From Desulfobacter sp. (GTDB lineage Bacteria > Desulfobacterota > Desulfobacteria > Desulfobacterales > Desulfobacteraceae): 64,000 nt of DNA. Of the stretch, positions 19,601 to 24,823 are shown in pieces. Made by a program: the position numbers and the translations under genes. The DNA lies in contig CP054837.1 in NCBI GenBank assembly GCA_028768525.1, positions 4,956,001 to 5,020,000 of the forward strand. Reading direction: 5' to 3'. Numbering within the stretch: position 1 is the first letter of the stretch; each line of letters opens with the position of its first letter. The notes below the pieces were generated by a model. The model made no database searches. It saw only the letters and a list, made by a program, of their open reading frames with translations, and was not told where the DNA came from.

Positions 19601-22416
19601 ATCTTGAAGCGGACCTGGGCATCGACACGGTGAAGCAGGTGGAGATTTTTGCCAAAGTGGCCGCCGCCTTTAACTTCCCCGTGCCCGAGGACCTCAAGCT
19701 CCGTGACCTGAATACCATTGCCAAGCTCTCTGCCTATATCCAGGAAAGAACGGCGGCGGCTCCGGCCGCCTCACCGGAGGTGATCCCGGCCACGGGGTCG
19801 GCGCCGGAAACGGCTCCGCCTGCCGCCGTATCGGCTGCTGAACCTGGCGCCCAGGCGCCCCAGGATGCCGACCCCTTCCCGGATCCCGCCTCACCCATCA
19901 AGCGCCTGGTGGTGCGGGTGGACGAGGCAGAAATACCGGCCCCCAGGATCACCGGTCTTAAAGATAAGACCATCCTGGTTTCCCTGGACAGCCACGGATT
20001 TGCCAAAGCCGTGATTAAGAGAATTGAGGCCCTGGGCGGCAGGGCCGTCACCCTGGCCCACCGGGCAGACAAGGAAAAGGGCCAGAAAGCCGACCATGTC
20101 CTTGACCTTTCAGATGTGAAGGCCCTGGAAGAGAAGATGGCCGCCCTGAAAACGGAGCTTGCCGGCATTAACGGGTTTATCCACCTGGCCGGGCTGGATT
20201 TTTACTTTAACCGCCACAACGCCGGGTTTGCCTCGGATGCCGAGCTTTCCGTCACCGTGAAATCTGCCTTTGTGCTGGTCAAGCATCTTTTCGATGACCT
20301 GAACCGGGAGGGCAACATCATCGGCACCATGGCCTTTGACTCCGTGGTCTTCCCCTATATGGAGGGCTGCGGCGAGATCCATCCCATGTTCGCAGGGCTA
20401 TCCGGCCTGATGAAGACCGTGAATAAGGAAATGCCCGATACCCGGGTGAAGGTGGTGGATTTTTCCTACAAGCAGCCCAAAAAGAGCCTGGCCCGCATTG
20501 TGGACCTGTTCATGGGCGAACTGCTGGGAGACGATGACCGGTGCGAGGCCGGATACGGCAACAAGAAACGCTATGTACTTTCCATGCACCAGTCCATTGC
20601 CGACCGCACCCAACAGGTGGTCTCTGAAAACGACACCCTGCTGGTCACCGGCGGGGCAGGGGGCATCACCTACGAGATCCTCAAGCAGGTGGTGGCCAGG
20701 TATAAAACCAACCTGGTGATCCTGGATATCAACGATATCTATGCCACCGACGCCAAATACCTGGACAAGGCGGCGGATCAGCCCAGGCTCATGGCCCTTC
20801 TTAGGGAGGATATGCCCGGGGTCAAACCCGTTGAAATCAAGCGGGCCCTGGACCGGATCATGCGGGTCCGCCAGTCCGTTGAAAATATAGAATACCTCAA
20901 AGCCCAGGGCATCAGCGTGGAGTATATCTGCACCGATGTCACCGATTATGATGCCGTGAAAAAGGCGGTGGACTCATGCGAACGCATCGACGGCATCTTC
21001 CACGCCGCCGGCATGGAGATGAGCCAGTTCATCCCCAAAAAGGAACTCTGGTCCTTTGAACTGGTGGTGGATGTGAAGGTTAAGGGAATGAGAAACCTGC
21101 TTCGGGCTACCAAGGACCTGGATTACAAGTACTTTTTTACCTTTTCCTCCGTCACCGCCCGGTTCGGCAACCAGGGCCAGGTGGATTATACTGCAGCCAA
21201 TGATTTTCTGGGCAAGACCTTGGTTAAAGAAAACCTGGACCACCCGGAACGGACTTACAAGGTATATGCCTGGACCGCATGGGGCGGGGTGGGCATGGCC
21301 ACCAACCCCACGGTGAAAAAGGTATTGGAAGACCGGGGCATCCAGTTTCTGCCCATGGACCAGGGCGTGAAGTTCTTCATGGCCGACCTCCTGGACAAAA
21401 CCGAGTCTGAAATGGTTTTTTCCGGCATGGATTACGACTTTGATGTGGACGGCCTGCTGGGGGATCCCAGCGACAAGGCTTATCCCTTCCTGGACGACAT
21501 CCTGGAGCAGACCGGTGAGGGCGCAACCTTTGGCCGGACCCTGACCCTGGAACGGGATATCTTCCTGAATGACCATACCATGGGGGATGTCCCCCTTTTC
21601 CTGGGGTCCACCGGCATTGAGACCATGGCCGAGGTGGCCCGGGTACAATCCGATGACAAACCGTATTTCACCGGCCTGTCCGGGTTCCATATCCCCTACG
21701 GAATCAAGCTGCTCAAGGGGCGGGACAAGGCCTTGATGATCTCCGGTAAATCTGCCGGAGACGGCAGATTCGACTGCGAGATTTCCTCGGTGTTTAAAAA
21801 CCCCGCCGGTATGGTCATGGGAGATCCCAAGACCCATTACCAGGGTACCTATCAGTTTGCAGAAACCCCCCTGGCGGAAAAGACCATTGAGCTGCCCGAA
21901 TTTTCCCGGGTGAGCTGGGAAGGGGATCTTGCATCCCTGGTCTACCATCCCCGCCGTTTGTTCATGTTCGGGCTCTTCGGGACCATCACGGACATCAATT
22001 CCTTTGACGGGACCACCCTGATCACCACCTTGAACGACATTAGCGATGCCGAGTTCTTCAAGGGGGTACGGAACCCGAAATTCACCGCCGCCCCGGTACT
22101 GGTGGACGCCATGTTCCAGACCGGCGGTCTGCTGGAGTTCTTTACCTCATCCAGAACCGTGCTGCCCTATAAGATTCATAAGATGGATTTTTACGGCACC
22201 CCGGAACGGAAAAAGCCTTATTACTGCATTACGGAGAAAAAGGCGTCGGGGGATGAAACCAATACCTACGACCTGACCCTCTGCGATATGGACGGAAAGG
22301 TTTACGTCCGGATTACGGGGTTTGAGATGGTCAAGCTCAACCGTCTGGATAAAGAAGACCGCATCGCGGACAAGGTGAACTTTACACCGGCCGCAGCGGT
22401 AACGGAAAAGGCCTGA
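10660..22416 (+). CDS. Single-chain Pfa/PKS-like lipid megasynthase (ER-like, ER, KS, CLF-like KS, AT, KS, 4 ACP, KR, DH-like)
   Basis: A 3918-residue synthase. Order by residue: an enoyl-reductase (nitronate monooxygenase/PfaD-type) barrel, 1-330, with GNEAAGR where the active GGEAGGH motif is expected (Arg140). A second, intact copy spans about 333-680 (His466). KS1 starts near 689 with Cys901/His1037/His1072. KS2 starts near 1174 with Cys1378 but both histidines lost, like a chain-length factor. The acyltransferase runs about 1669-1980 (GHSVGEY, Ser1762). KS3 starts near 2066 with Cys2316/His2464/His2504. Four ACPs follow, with Thr2683, 2784, 2884 and 2990 at the phosphopantetheine position. 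A ketoreductase has TGGAGGIT near 3330 and Tyr3510, and a DH-like double hotdog ends the chain (LNDHTMGD, His3639). Pfa synthases spread these activities over PfaA, B, C and D. Product unknown: a long-chain, possibly polyunsaturated acyl chain is the best guess. ATG has GGAGA upstream. Confidence 0.93.
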   Translation: MIRRILNSRLPLMVHTPVKVFDLRYFHAIYNAGALPVFDTEFLSRDDIIQKALLLAGENLQFGLRLSAHDPDIIHTLRRENIKNLDALVVPLSKGDTPADLKRFNSTKIILELRDIGLTEEIRDLDPHALVVKGNEAAGRVSRYSSFILMQWYLKHSPLPLFVHGGVGQYTAAGMLAAGVSGFVMDSQLLLAKEAPVSDDFKKLLAGLDEGDSTEITFREKGIYRVFAKLGTKVVKDLKEEAVLLSDKEEGDIYPAIAEKMTALDNPDASFIQSLFYLGQDGIFAKEFVKESDSLAEIIDRFFTTLGGHLDQVDRHDPVKKNSPFAKDQNTAYPLIQGPMANISDNAEFAAQVLEAGALPFFAVGSLPVDLADTMIKSGAEKLDNFGAGLVGIEAFNPQVAAHLDMVKEYNVPYALFAGGIPSQAVELEKAGTKTYLHTPSVSMMDNAIENGCTRFIFEGGEAGGHVGSLTSMVLWEAAIASLINGGRDLSSLYLVFAGGITTRFASFFISGMTSFLAARGAKIGLQVGTAYLFAKEIVDTKAVQKQYQEILIEQDKTVVIGKTLGLASRTAPTPFAKMMTDHEAEMIREKMPLSQRKRSFEKKNIGSLLIGAKGFLPDFKNPGEENYTWFEGEEHREKGNFLVGDSLAFFKEPVTIQQIHDGYFTGKSQLFAHLNGLETFSSPKSRIHDEIAVVGVGCTLPHADTPDQLWQNILDKRYSIAPMPESRMDRELYYDTNRKAEDKTYTDLAGHVDHFEFDRERFGYAEGKDKKLSRSQKMVLSTAYKAVESAGLLDENDRMICEDPKRTAVIIATCLSNELGNDLQLKYWYPEILSMMEKLPAFERLSDDEKEKAKQALFEGMEGENKGYDPVHGILLNIEASRIARHLGVRGTNYIVDAACASSVTAIDEACNELLSGEHDTVVVGGVNTHLAPESFIGFAKMGTLSDKGSFPFDGRADGFILGEGSVVYVLKRMKDALRDGNKIFGIINAIGSSSDGKGKAIAAPNPKGQVMSLERCFGSIRPDIKPEDIGFIEAHGTSTTVGDQVELGTLDAVYNKSGAGISSIKSQIGHLLGCAGAAGMLKALLAVNKGMLPPNGGFETLSDKHDLSKSSLFIVKDAQDWTPEGGTSRKAGISSYGFGGINYHAVVEEMTDAYVPLQRDIFPDTAYDFNDDRIVVAGLGVFLPGAKNTEEFWDKLSSGEKQLGRIPADRFDNGSYTDQGKDSFYYLPRVKAGMVTDFKFNNLKYRMPPKMVESVERGQIFGLEAASEALENCGLLNVDGAAARTGVILGTIAGERQSKNVIRVRKNYLRRVIENCGGLEEDTAKTLASDLVNKIRETIPENNEDTTPGLLSNIISGRIANFFGLNGANYVIDASCASATIALRNGIRHLKQKDLDFVLAGGVDCNLYPAVLMAFKRLGLLSEGDCNFFDSRADGYVMGEGAAIHVVTTLKQAREAGMDIYGEINACAVRSSVPDHMLAPSEQTFVTVTNEAYAAAGIRKSDIDHLDLFAFSNIFGDIIEKQVTQACFDHEMSCGNVKPQFGYFKAANPAVAMAKLMLMNKNGRLLPDFNYDEEHSILKECRILKPIRRAVDRTPGQPLRFAANVNGIGGNHAHLIMGCLPPVLEGAGAAAQTAEPAVIEAEFKAVSGDDIVLADAAAHSAGPGGKKLRMVALLSGQGAQRPGMMKTLYESDSEIRRVMDKGETIFRAQRGYSLLDLMFGEDDALNSTQNTQPAVFLSSAAVCSRLAREGFSPDYFIGHSVGEYTALFCSGILGFEDAMKLIIKRSDLMFESTLKNPGKIMVVFKNEKETAALIRKSFVSDIWITNKNSEKQTAVSGKAESIEAFCQFLTTEGAVYKKLNLTGAFHTPMLDEAAKELRAYLDTLNFNRTRYGRIISNTLAAPYPEDPEAVKDLLARQITSPVEFIKSIEHVYVSGRTHFIEIGPARLLVNLLKNINIGEFGTAVSVDGRKGEEESFAACRDYLMGCNSLFESRPVPTAPPAPETVPAPVQEEEELPEVTMSEDFESFKENNQEAIDRLLFKEYQRRKKDAAVAAMERFQFNTNRVLISGVSVGLPGKARRVFAEDNFDAILNGRNFIESLDSDEMHKLTDKNITKLYKQPDGNARFVQITKTEDVIHLAGQLGYFNLTDEYGIKAQYDNAMAMGIAAGIEALKDANIPLVMQYKKMKDGRSMIPDGFALPEEMQEETGVIITSLWPNGETLISELEKYFYEKLFLKPYEEFEKIYYFLMEKIGDVEIKDRLTDWFFKAKSRKRSDMGEYKFDRNFLLNACPLGSAHLAQIIKAKGPNTLVSSACASTTLAMGIAEDWIRVGRCKRVLVVGGENATSPNQNQWIGSGFLALGAATIKKRISEAAKPFDEDRNGTILGSGAVGLVVEDQASAARRGMNGQAEVLGTHIANSAYHAYNIDVPHMSREMQKFIEKVERQTGISKEEYADKLLFMSHETYTPARGGSADAEVQALESTFAGHLNKICISNTKGFTGHTLGAAIEDVVMVKALQKRKAPPIANLAKVPKNFRKLNFSGQDKIDSEYGLHLSAGFGSHFAFMFIKRVEENPVRGNLVYQRWLRKITGSQNPELKVIDNTLCVVAGDQEIKPSATPEPAPAIAAASAAPATAASAANPVLAPAARPVAKVKAIIAEQTGYAQDMLEDDLDLEADLGIDTVKQVEIFGKIASDFGFPVPDDLKLRDLNTIAKLGAYIADKTGLDSGAPAAPAAPAETPAAAASAAGGVVDQVKAVIAEQTGYAQDMLEDDLDLEADLGIDTVKQVEIFGKIAATFNFPVPEDLKLRDLNTIAKLAEYITDRTGLADAAPAAGPGSAEAAVAPAAAAGPVQAVKAVIAEQTGYAEDMLEDDLDLEADLGIDTVKQVEIFAKIAATFNFPVPDDLKLRDLNTIAKLGAYIAEKTGQADSAEPPAAPAAPAAGAAPGTGTPVPGNDVSAAVKEVIAQQTGYSADMLEDDLDLEADLGIDTVKQVEIFAKVAAAFNFPVPEDLKLRDLNTIAKLSAYIQERTAAAPAASPEVIPATGSAPETAPPAAVSAAEPGAQAPQDADPFPDPASPIKRLVVRVDEAEIPAPRITGLKDKTILVSLDSHGFAKAVIKRIEALGGRAVTLAHRADKEKGQKADHVLDLSDVKALEEKMAALKTELAGINGFIHLAGLDFYFNRHNAGFASDAELSVTVKSAFVLVKHLFDDLNREGNIIGTMAFDSVVFPYMEGCGEIHPMFAGLSGLMKTVNKEMPDTRVKVVDFSYKQPKKSLARIVDLFMGELLGDDDRCEAGYGNKKRYVLSMHQSIADRTQQVVSENDTLLVTGGAGGITYEILKQVVARYKTNLVILDINDIYATDAKYLDKAADQPRLMALLREDMPGVKPVEIKRALDRIMRVRQSVENIEYLKAQGISVEYICTDVTDYDAVKKAVDSCERIDGIFHAAGMEMSQFIPKKELWSFELVVDVKVKGMRNLLRATKDLDYKYFFTFSSVTARFGNQGQVDYTAANDFLGKTLVKENLDHPERTYKVYAWTAWGGVGMATNPTVKKVLEDRGIQFLPMDQGVKFFMADLLDKTESEMVFSGMDYDFDVDGLLGDPSDKAYPFLDDILEQTGEGATFGRTLTLERDIFLNDHTMGDVPLFLGSTGIETMAEVARVQSDDKPYFTGLSGFHIPYGIKLLKGRDKALMISGKSAGDGRFDCEISSVFKNPAGMVMGDPKTHYQGTYQFAETPLAEKTIELPEFSRVSWEGDLASLVYHPRRLFMFGLFGTITDINSFDGTTLITTLNDISDAEFFKGVRNPKFTAAPVLVDAMFQTGGLLEFFTSSRTVLPYKIHKMDFYGTPERKKPYYCITEKKASGDETNTYDLTLCDMDGKVYVRITGFEMVKLNRLDKEDRIADKVNFTPAAAVTEKA
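18613..19750 (+). repeat. Four tandem acyl-carrier-protein modules (about 300-bp period)
   Basis: Modules lie at about 18613-18840, 18910-19140, 19210-19440 and 19527-19750, separated by Ala/Pro-rich linkers. Each holds the same core (EQTGY or QQTGY, MLEDDLDLEADLGID, TVKQVEIF, VP(D/E)DLKLRDLNTIAKL). At the DNA level the cores are nearly identical, pointing to recent duplication or gene conversion. In all four, Thr (ACA or ACG at 18706, 19009, 19309, 19627) replaces the modified serine. Confidence 0.92.
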
Positions 22417-22462
22417 TTATGACCATACACAGGGCCTGATCCCTGTATACTTGCCATGACAG

Positions 22463-22495
22463 AAAGGCAGTCCCGGTTCCGGGGCTGCCTTTTTG
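22463..22495 (+). terminator. Rho-independent terminator after the megasynthase
   Basis: AAAGGCAGTCCCGG (22463-22476) pairs with CCGGGGCTGCCTTT (22479-22492) with one T-G pair, and the stem runs into a T-tract. It lies 47 nt after the stop and separates the megasynthase transcript from the phospholipase gene. Confidence 0.85.
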
Positions 22496-22586
22496 CGTTT
22501 TGATGCGGGGAAAAATAAAGACGGCTCCGGCAGTTGTCATTTTCGCCTTTGACGTGATAAAAGCAGATGCCGGGCTGGGGCGGTGA

Positions 22587-22609
22587 GCAGGAAGGGGAGT
22601 CCTTCCTGC
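22587..22609 (+). promoter_or_regulatory. Hairpin in the untranslated leader of the phospholipase gene
   Basis: GCAGGAAGG and CCTTCCTGC form a perfect 9-bp stem with a 5-nt loop, ending 49 nt before the ATG. TGCCG and CGGCA can extend it across a bulge. There is no T-run after it, so it is not an ordinary terminator. Role unknown. Confidence 0.4.
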
Positions 22610-22658
22610 CGGCAATCCACGTTTGGCCCATGAACAAGGATCACAAAAAGGAAAACGC

Positions 22659-23891
22659 ATGAAAAAAGGTATATGGGGCATTGCGGTACTATTGCTTGGC
22701 TTATGGGGAACGGCCGTCGCCGCTGCAGGGGAGGTGGCGGGGCCGGACCTGCTGCTGTCGGCGCCTCAAAATGCAAAGGCGGGCACCCCCATCCGGTTTA
22801 CGGCTGTCTTTACCAACAGCACTAGGCAGGCAACGGCGGTACCGGACAAACTTGAGCTGTCTGTTGAGAATGAGTCCGGGGGCTCCCTAATCGTGACGGC
22901 CCGGGTTCAGGACAATTTAGGTGGGACGATGGTCCCGGCACAGGGGTTTGTCAAAAAAATCTATGGCTTTTGCCTTCCAGAGGATATGGCCGGCATTCTG
23001 ACCATGTCGGTGCCCGGCAATACCCCGGTCATGTTCAGTGCTGCAAAAGCATCTCCCGGGGATGGTGACGGAAGGCCGGGGGCAATGGCCTGCGGCACTG
23101 AGAATGGGGGGGAGGATAAAGGGGAGGATAAGGAAATCCGGCGGCAGTTCCAGCCCTTTCTGGTGAATTTTTCATCACATAAGCCCGTCTATTTCCTTTT
23201 CGGCCTGGATCCGGGAATCCAGGGGTCCAGTTTTCAGATTTCCTTTAAGTACAGACTGTTTAATTTCCATGGGGGCAGCTTTGGGAAAAAGTATCTATCC
23301 GGACTGGAGAACCTGCGCCTGGCCTATACCCAGCAGTCTTTCTGGGATCTGAAATCCGATTCCGCCCCCTTTGAGGATTCAAGGTATATGCCCGAGCTGT
23401 TTTACGAGTACACGAACACCGACATCTCCCTGCCCTGGCTGACGGCATGGGGGGGAAGGGCAGGGCTCCAGCACGAGTCCAACGGCCGGGGCGGCGATCT
23501 GTCCCGGTCTACCAATTACGGATACATCCAGCCCTTTTTCGCCTTTAAATTAACGGATCAATTGCACTGGAAATTTGCGCCCAAGGCATGGGTTTACGTC
23601 CGCAATGAAGATGAAAGCAACGGGGACCTTGCCGATTACCGGGGATACTTTGATATTGAAAACAAGATCGGCGACCCCCAGGGCTTTGTATTGGAAAATC
23701 ATTTCAGGCAGGGCAGAAAAGGCGGGACCTGGCAGTTTGACCTTTCCTATCCTCTGGACCGGATTCCCTGGTTCAGGGGCTTTGTGGACATGTATCTCCA
23801 TGCCCAGTATGTGACCGGGTATTCGGACCAGTTGCTGATTTATGACCAGCGGGAGGATATTATCCGCCTGGGATTCTCCCTGGTAAGATAA
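22659..23891 (+). CDS. pldA: Outer-membrane phospholipase A (OMPLA/PldA family) with N-terminal beta domain
   Basis: Start chosen at ATG 22659: AAAGGA precedes it and a clean signal peptide follows (MKKGIWGIAVLLLGLWGTAVA). The 410-residue precursor has an extra domain of about 100 residues (beta-sandwich-like) and an acidic linker, then a 12-strand barrel of OMPLA type. The active-site segment HESNGRGGDLSRSTN gives His272, Ser274 and Asn286, the same spacing as His142/Ser144/Asn156 in E. coli. OMPLA removes acyl chains from phospholipids that reach the outer leaflet, with calcium, as a dimer. It lies 242 nt behind the megasynthase, after a terminator, so it has its own promoter. The N-terminal domain is not part of classical PldA. 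Confidence 0.9.
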   Translation: MKKGIWGIAVLLLGLWGTAVAAAGEVAGPDLLLSAPQNAKAGTPIRFTAVFTNSTRQATAVPDKLELSVENESGGSLIVTARVQDNLGGTMVPAQGFVKKIYGFCLPEDMAGILTMSVPGNTPVMFSAAKASPGDGDGRPGAMACGTENGGEDKGEDKEIRRQFQPFLVNFSSHKPVYFLFGLDPGIQGSSFQISFKYRLFNFHGGSFGKKYLSGLENLRLAYTQQSFWDLKSDSAPFEDSRYMPELFYEYTNTDISLPWLTAWGGRAGLQHESNGRGGDLSRSTNYGYIQPFFAFKLTDQLHWKFAPKAWVYVRNEDESNGDLADYRGYFDIENKIGDPQGFVLENHFRQGRKGGTWQFDLSYPLDRIPWFRGFVDMYLHAQYVTGYSDQLLIYDQREDIIRLGFSLVR

Positions 23892-23895
23892 AGGG

Positions 23896-23935
23896 CGGAC
23901 CGGTGCGGCGCCGCAGGGAACGCCGCACCGGTCCG
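23896..23935. terminator. Strong 15-bp hairpin between convergent genes
   Basis: CGGACCGGTGCGGCG (23896-23910) and CGCCGCACCGGTCCG (23921-23935) pair perfectly around a 10-nt loop. It stands between pldA and the convergent DsrE-like gene and could act for both strands. There is no long T-run, so it may also be a processed 3' end. Confidence 0.6.
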
Positions 23936-23941
23936 TGACCT

Positions 23942-24289
23942 TTAAAAGGTGATGACTCTGTATCCCTTTTCCATGAATTCCCCCATGGAAGGATGGTTGG
24001 CCATTTTCCCCACCAGGGGAATCTCTTCTTCCTTTATGGCCTCAAGTGCCTCCAGCTTGGTGGCGCAGGCCTTACAGGCCCCGTAGATCAGCCCTTTGGC
24101 CTTGGCTTTTTCGTAAAGGGCGTTGAGAAAATGCCCGGGCCGCGACATTTCTCCCACCAGTTTTACGGCTTCCCCTTCCAGAACAATGAGCCCTTCCTGG
24201 CCCCGGTCATTCATGTCCAGGCTGTTGAGCAGCACATGGATAAAGCATAGGGGATCTCCCCGGAATGCAAACAATACGGTTTTTGACAT
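23942..24289 (-). CDS. DsrE/DsrF-like family protein
   Basis: 115 residues from ATG 24289; GGAGG lies 6 nt upstream, and an in-frame ATG 15 nt earlier overlaps that ribosome site, so it is unlikely. The alpha/beta pattern fits DsrE-like small sulfur-handling proteins: VLFAFRGDPLCFIHVLLN near the N-terminus, a KLVGEM segment, then LIYGACKACATKL with two cysteines, and a C-terminal GYRVITF. Members carry or sense sulfur on the conserved cysteine in the cytoplasm; this cannot be tested here. It follows the thioesterase gene by 57 nt and may be the last gene of that operon. Confidence 0.8.
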   Translation of the reverse strand: MSKTVLFAFRGDPLCFIHVLLNSLDMNDRGQEGLIVLEGEAVKLVGEMSRPGHFLNALYEKAKAKGLIYGACKACATKLEALEAIKEEEIPLVGKMANHPSMGEFMEKGYRVITF

Positions 24290-24346
24290 ACTTGGATCCT
24301 CCATATTTTAAATGTTTGAAGCAACGTATTGTGGTTGGGTTAAACA

Positions 24347-24814
24347 CTATTTGAACATTGTGTCGGGAATGCGTACCGCCACCACCCTTCCCAGGGCGCA
24401 AACCTTGCCTTCCGCCTTTACCTCAATGGTCATAATCACTTTTTTAGGGGTGATTTCCTCTATTTTACCCCGGATCTCCAGTTCCGGACCCAGGGGGGTG
24501 GGGGCTTTGAAATCCACCTGCAAAGAGGCGGTGACAAAGCGAAGAGAAGGGTCCGATCCCAGGGGGCGGCCCGCTTCCCTGTATGCGGCGGCGGCTGCCG
24601 TGCCGGTACCGTGGCAGTCCACCAGGGAGGCGATGAGCCCCCCGTATACGAATCCGGGCACGGCGGTATGGTGGGGTTTGGGGGTAAAATAGGCCACGGT
24701 CTCGTCCCCGTCCCACCGGCTTTTGAGCTGGTGGCCCTTTTGGTTGAGCTTTCCGCATCCGTAACAATGGTTGAATTCGTCGGGATAATAATCCTGGAAT
24801 GCCTTTTCCGTCAT
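24347..24814 (-). CDS. PaaI-type hotdog thioesterase
   Basis: A 155-residue single hotdog domain with an N-terminal cysteine pair (CYGCG), PGFVYGGLIASLVDCHGTGTA (the HGG-like active-site helix, here VYGG) and the strand LQVDFKAPTPLG. Such enzymes cleave acyl- or aryl-CoA thioesters in the cytoplasm. The ribosome site AGGAGG is nearly fused to the aminotransferase stop (9-nt gap), so both are on one message. The substrate cannot be told; context hints at an acyl-CoA made from the aldehyde released by the upstream enzymes, which is inference. Confidence 0.85.
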   Translation of the reverse strand: MTEKAFQDYYPDEFNHCYGCGKLNQKGHQLKSRWDGDETVAYFTPKPHHTAVPGFVYGGLIASLVDCHGTGTAAAAAYREAGRPLGSDPSLRFVTASLQVDFKAPTPLGPELEIRGKIEEITPKKVIMTIEVKAEGKVCALGRVVAVRIPDTMFK

Positions 24815-24823
24815 TGCTGCCTC

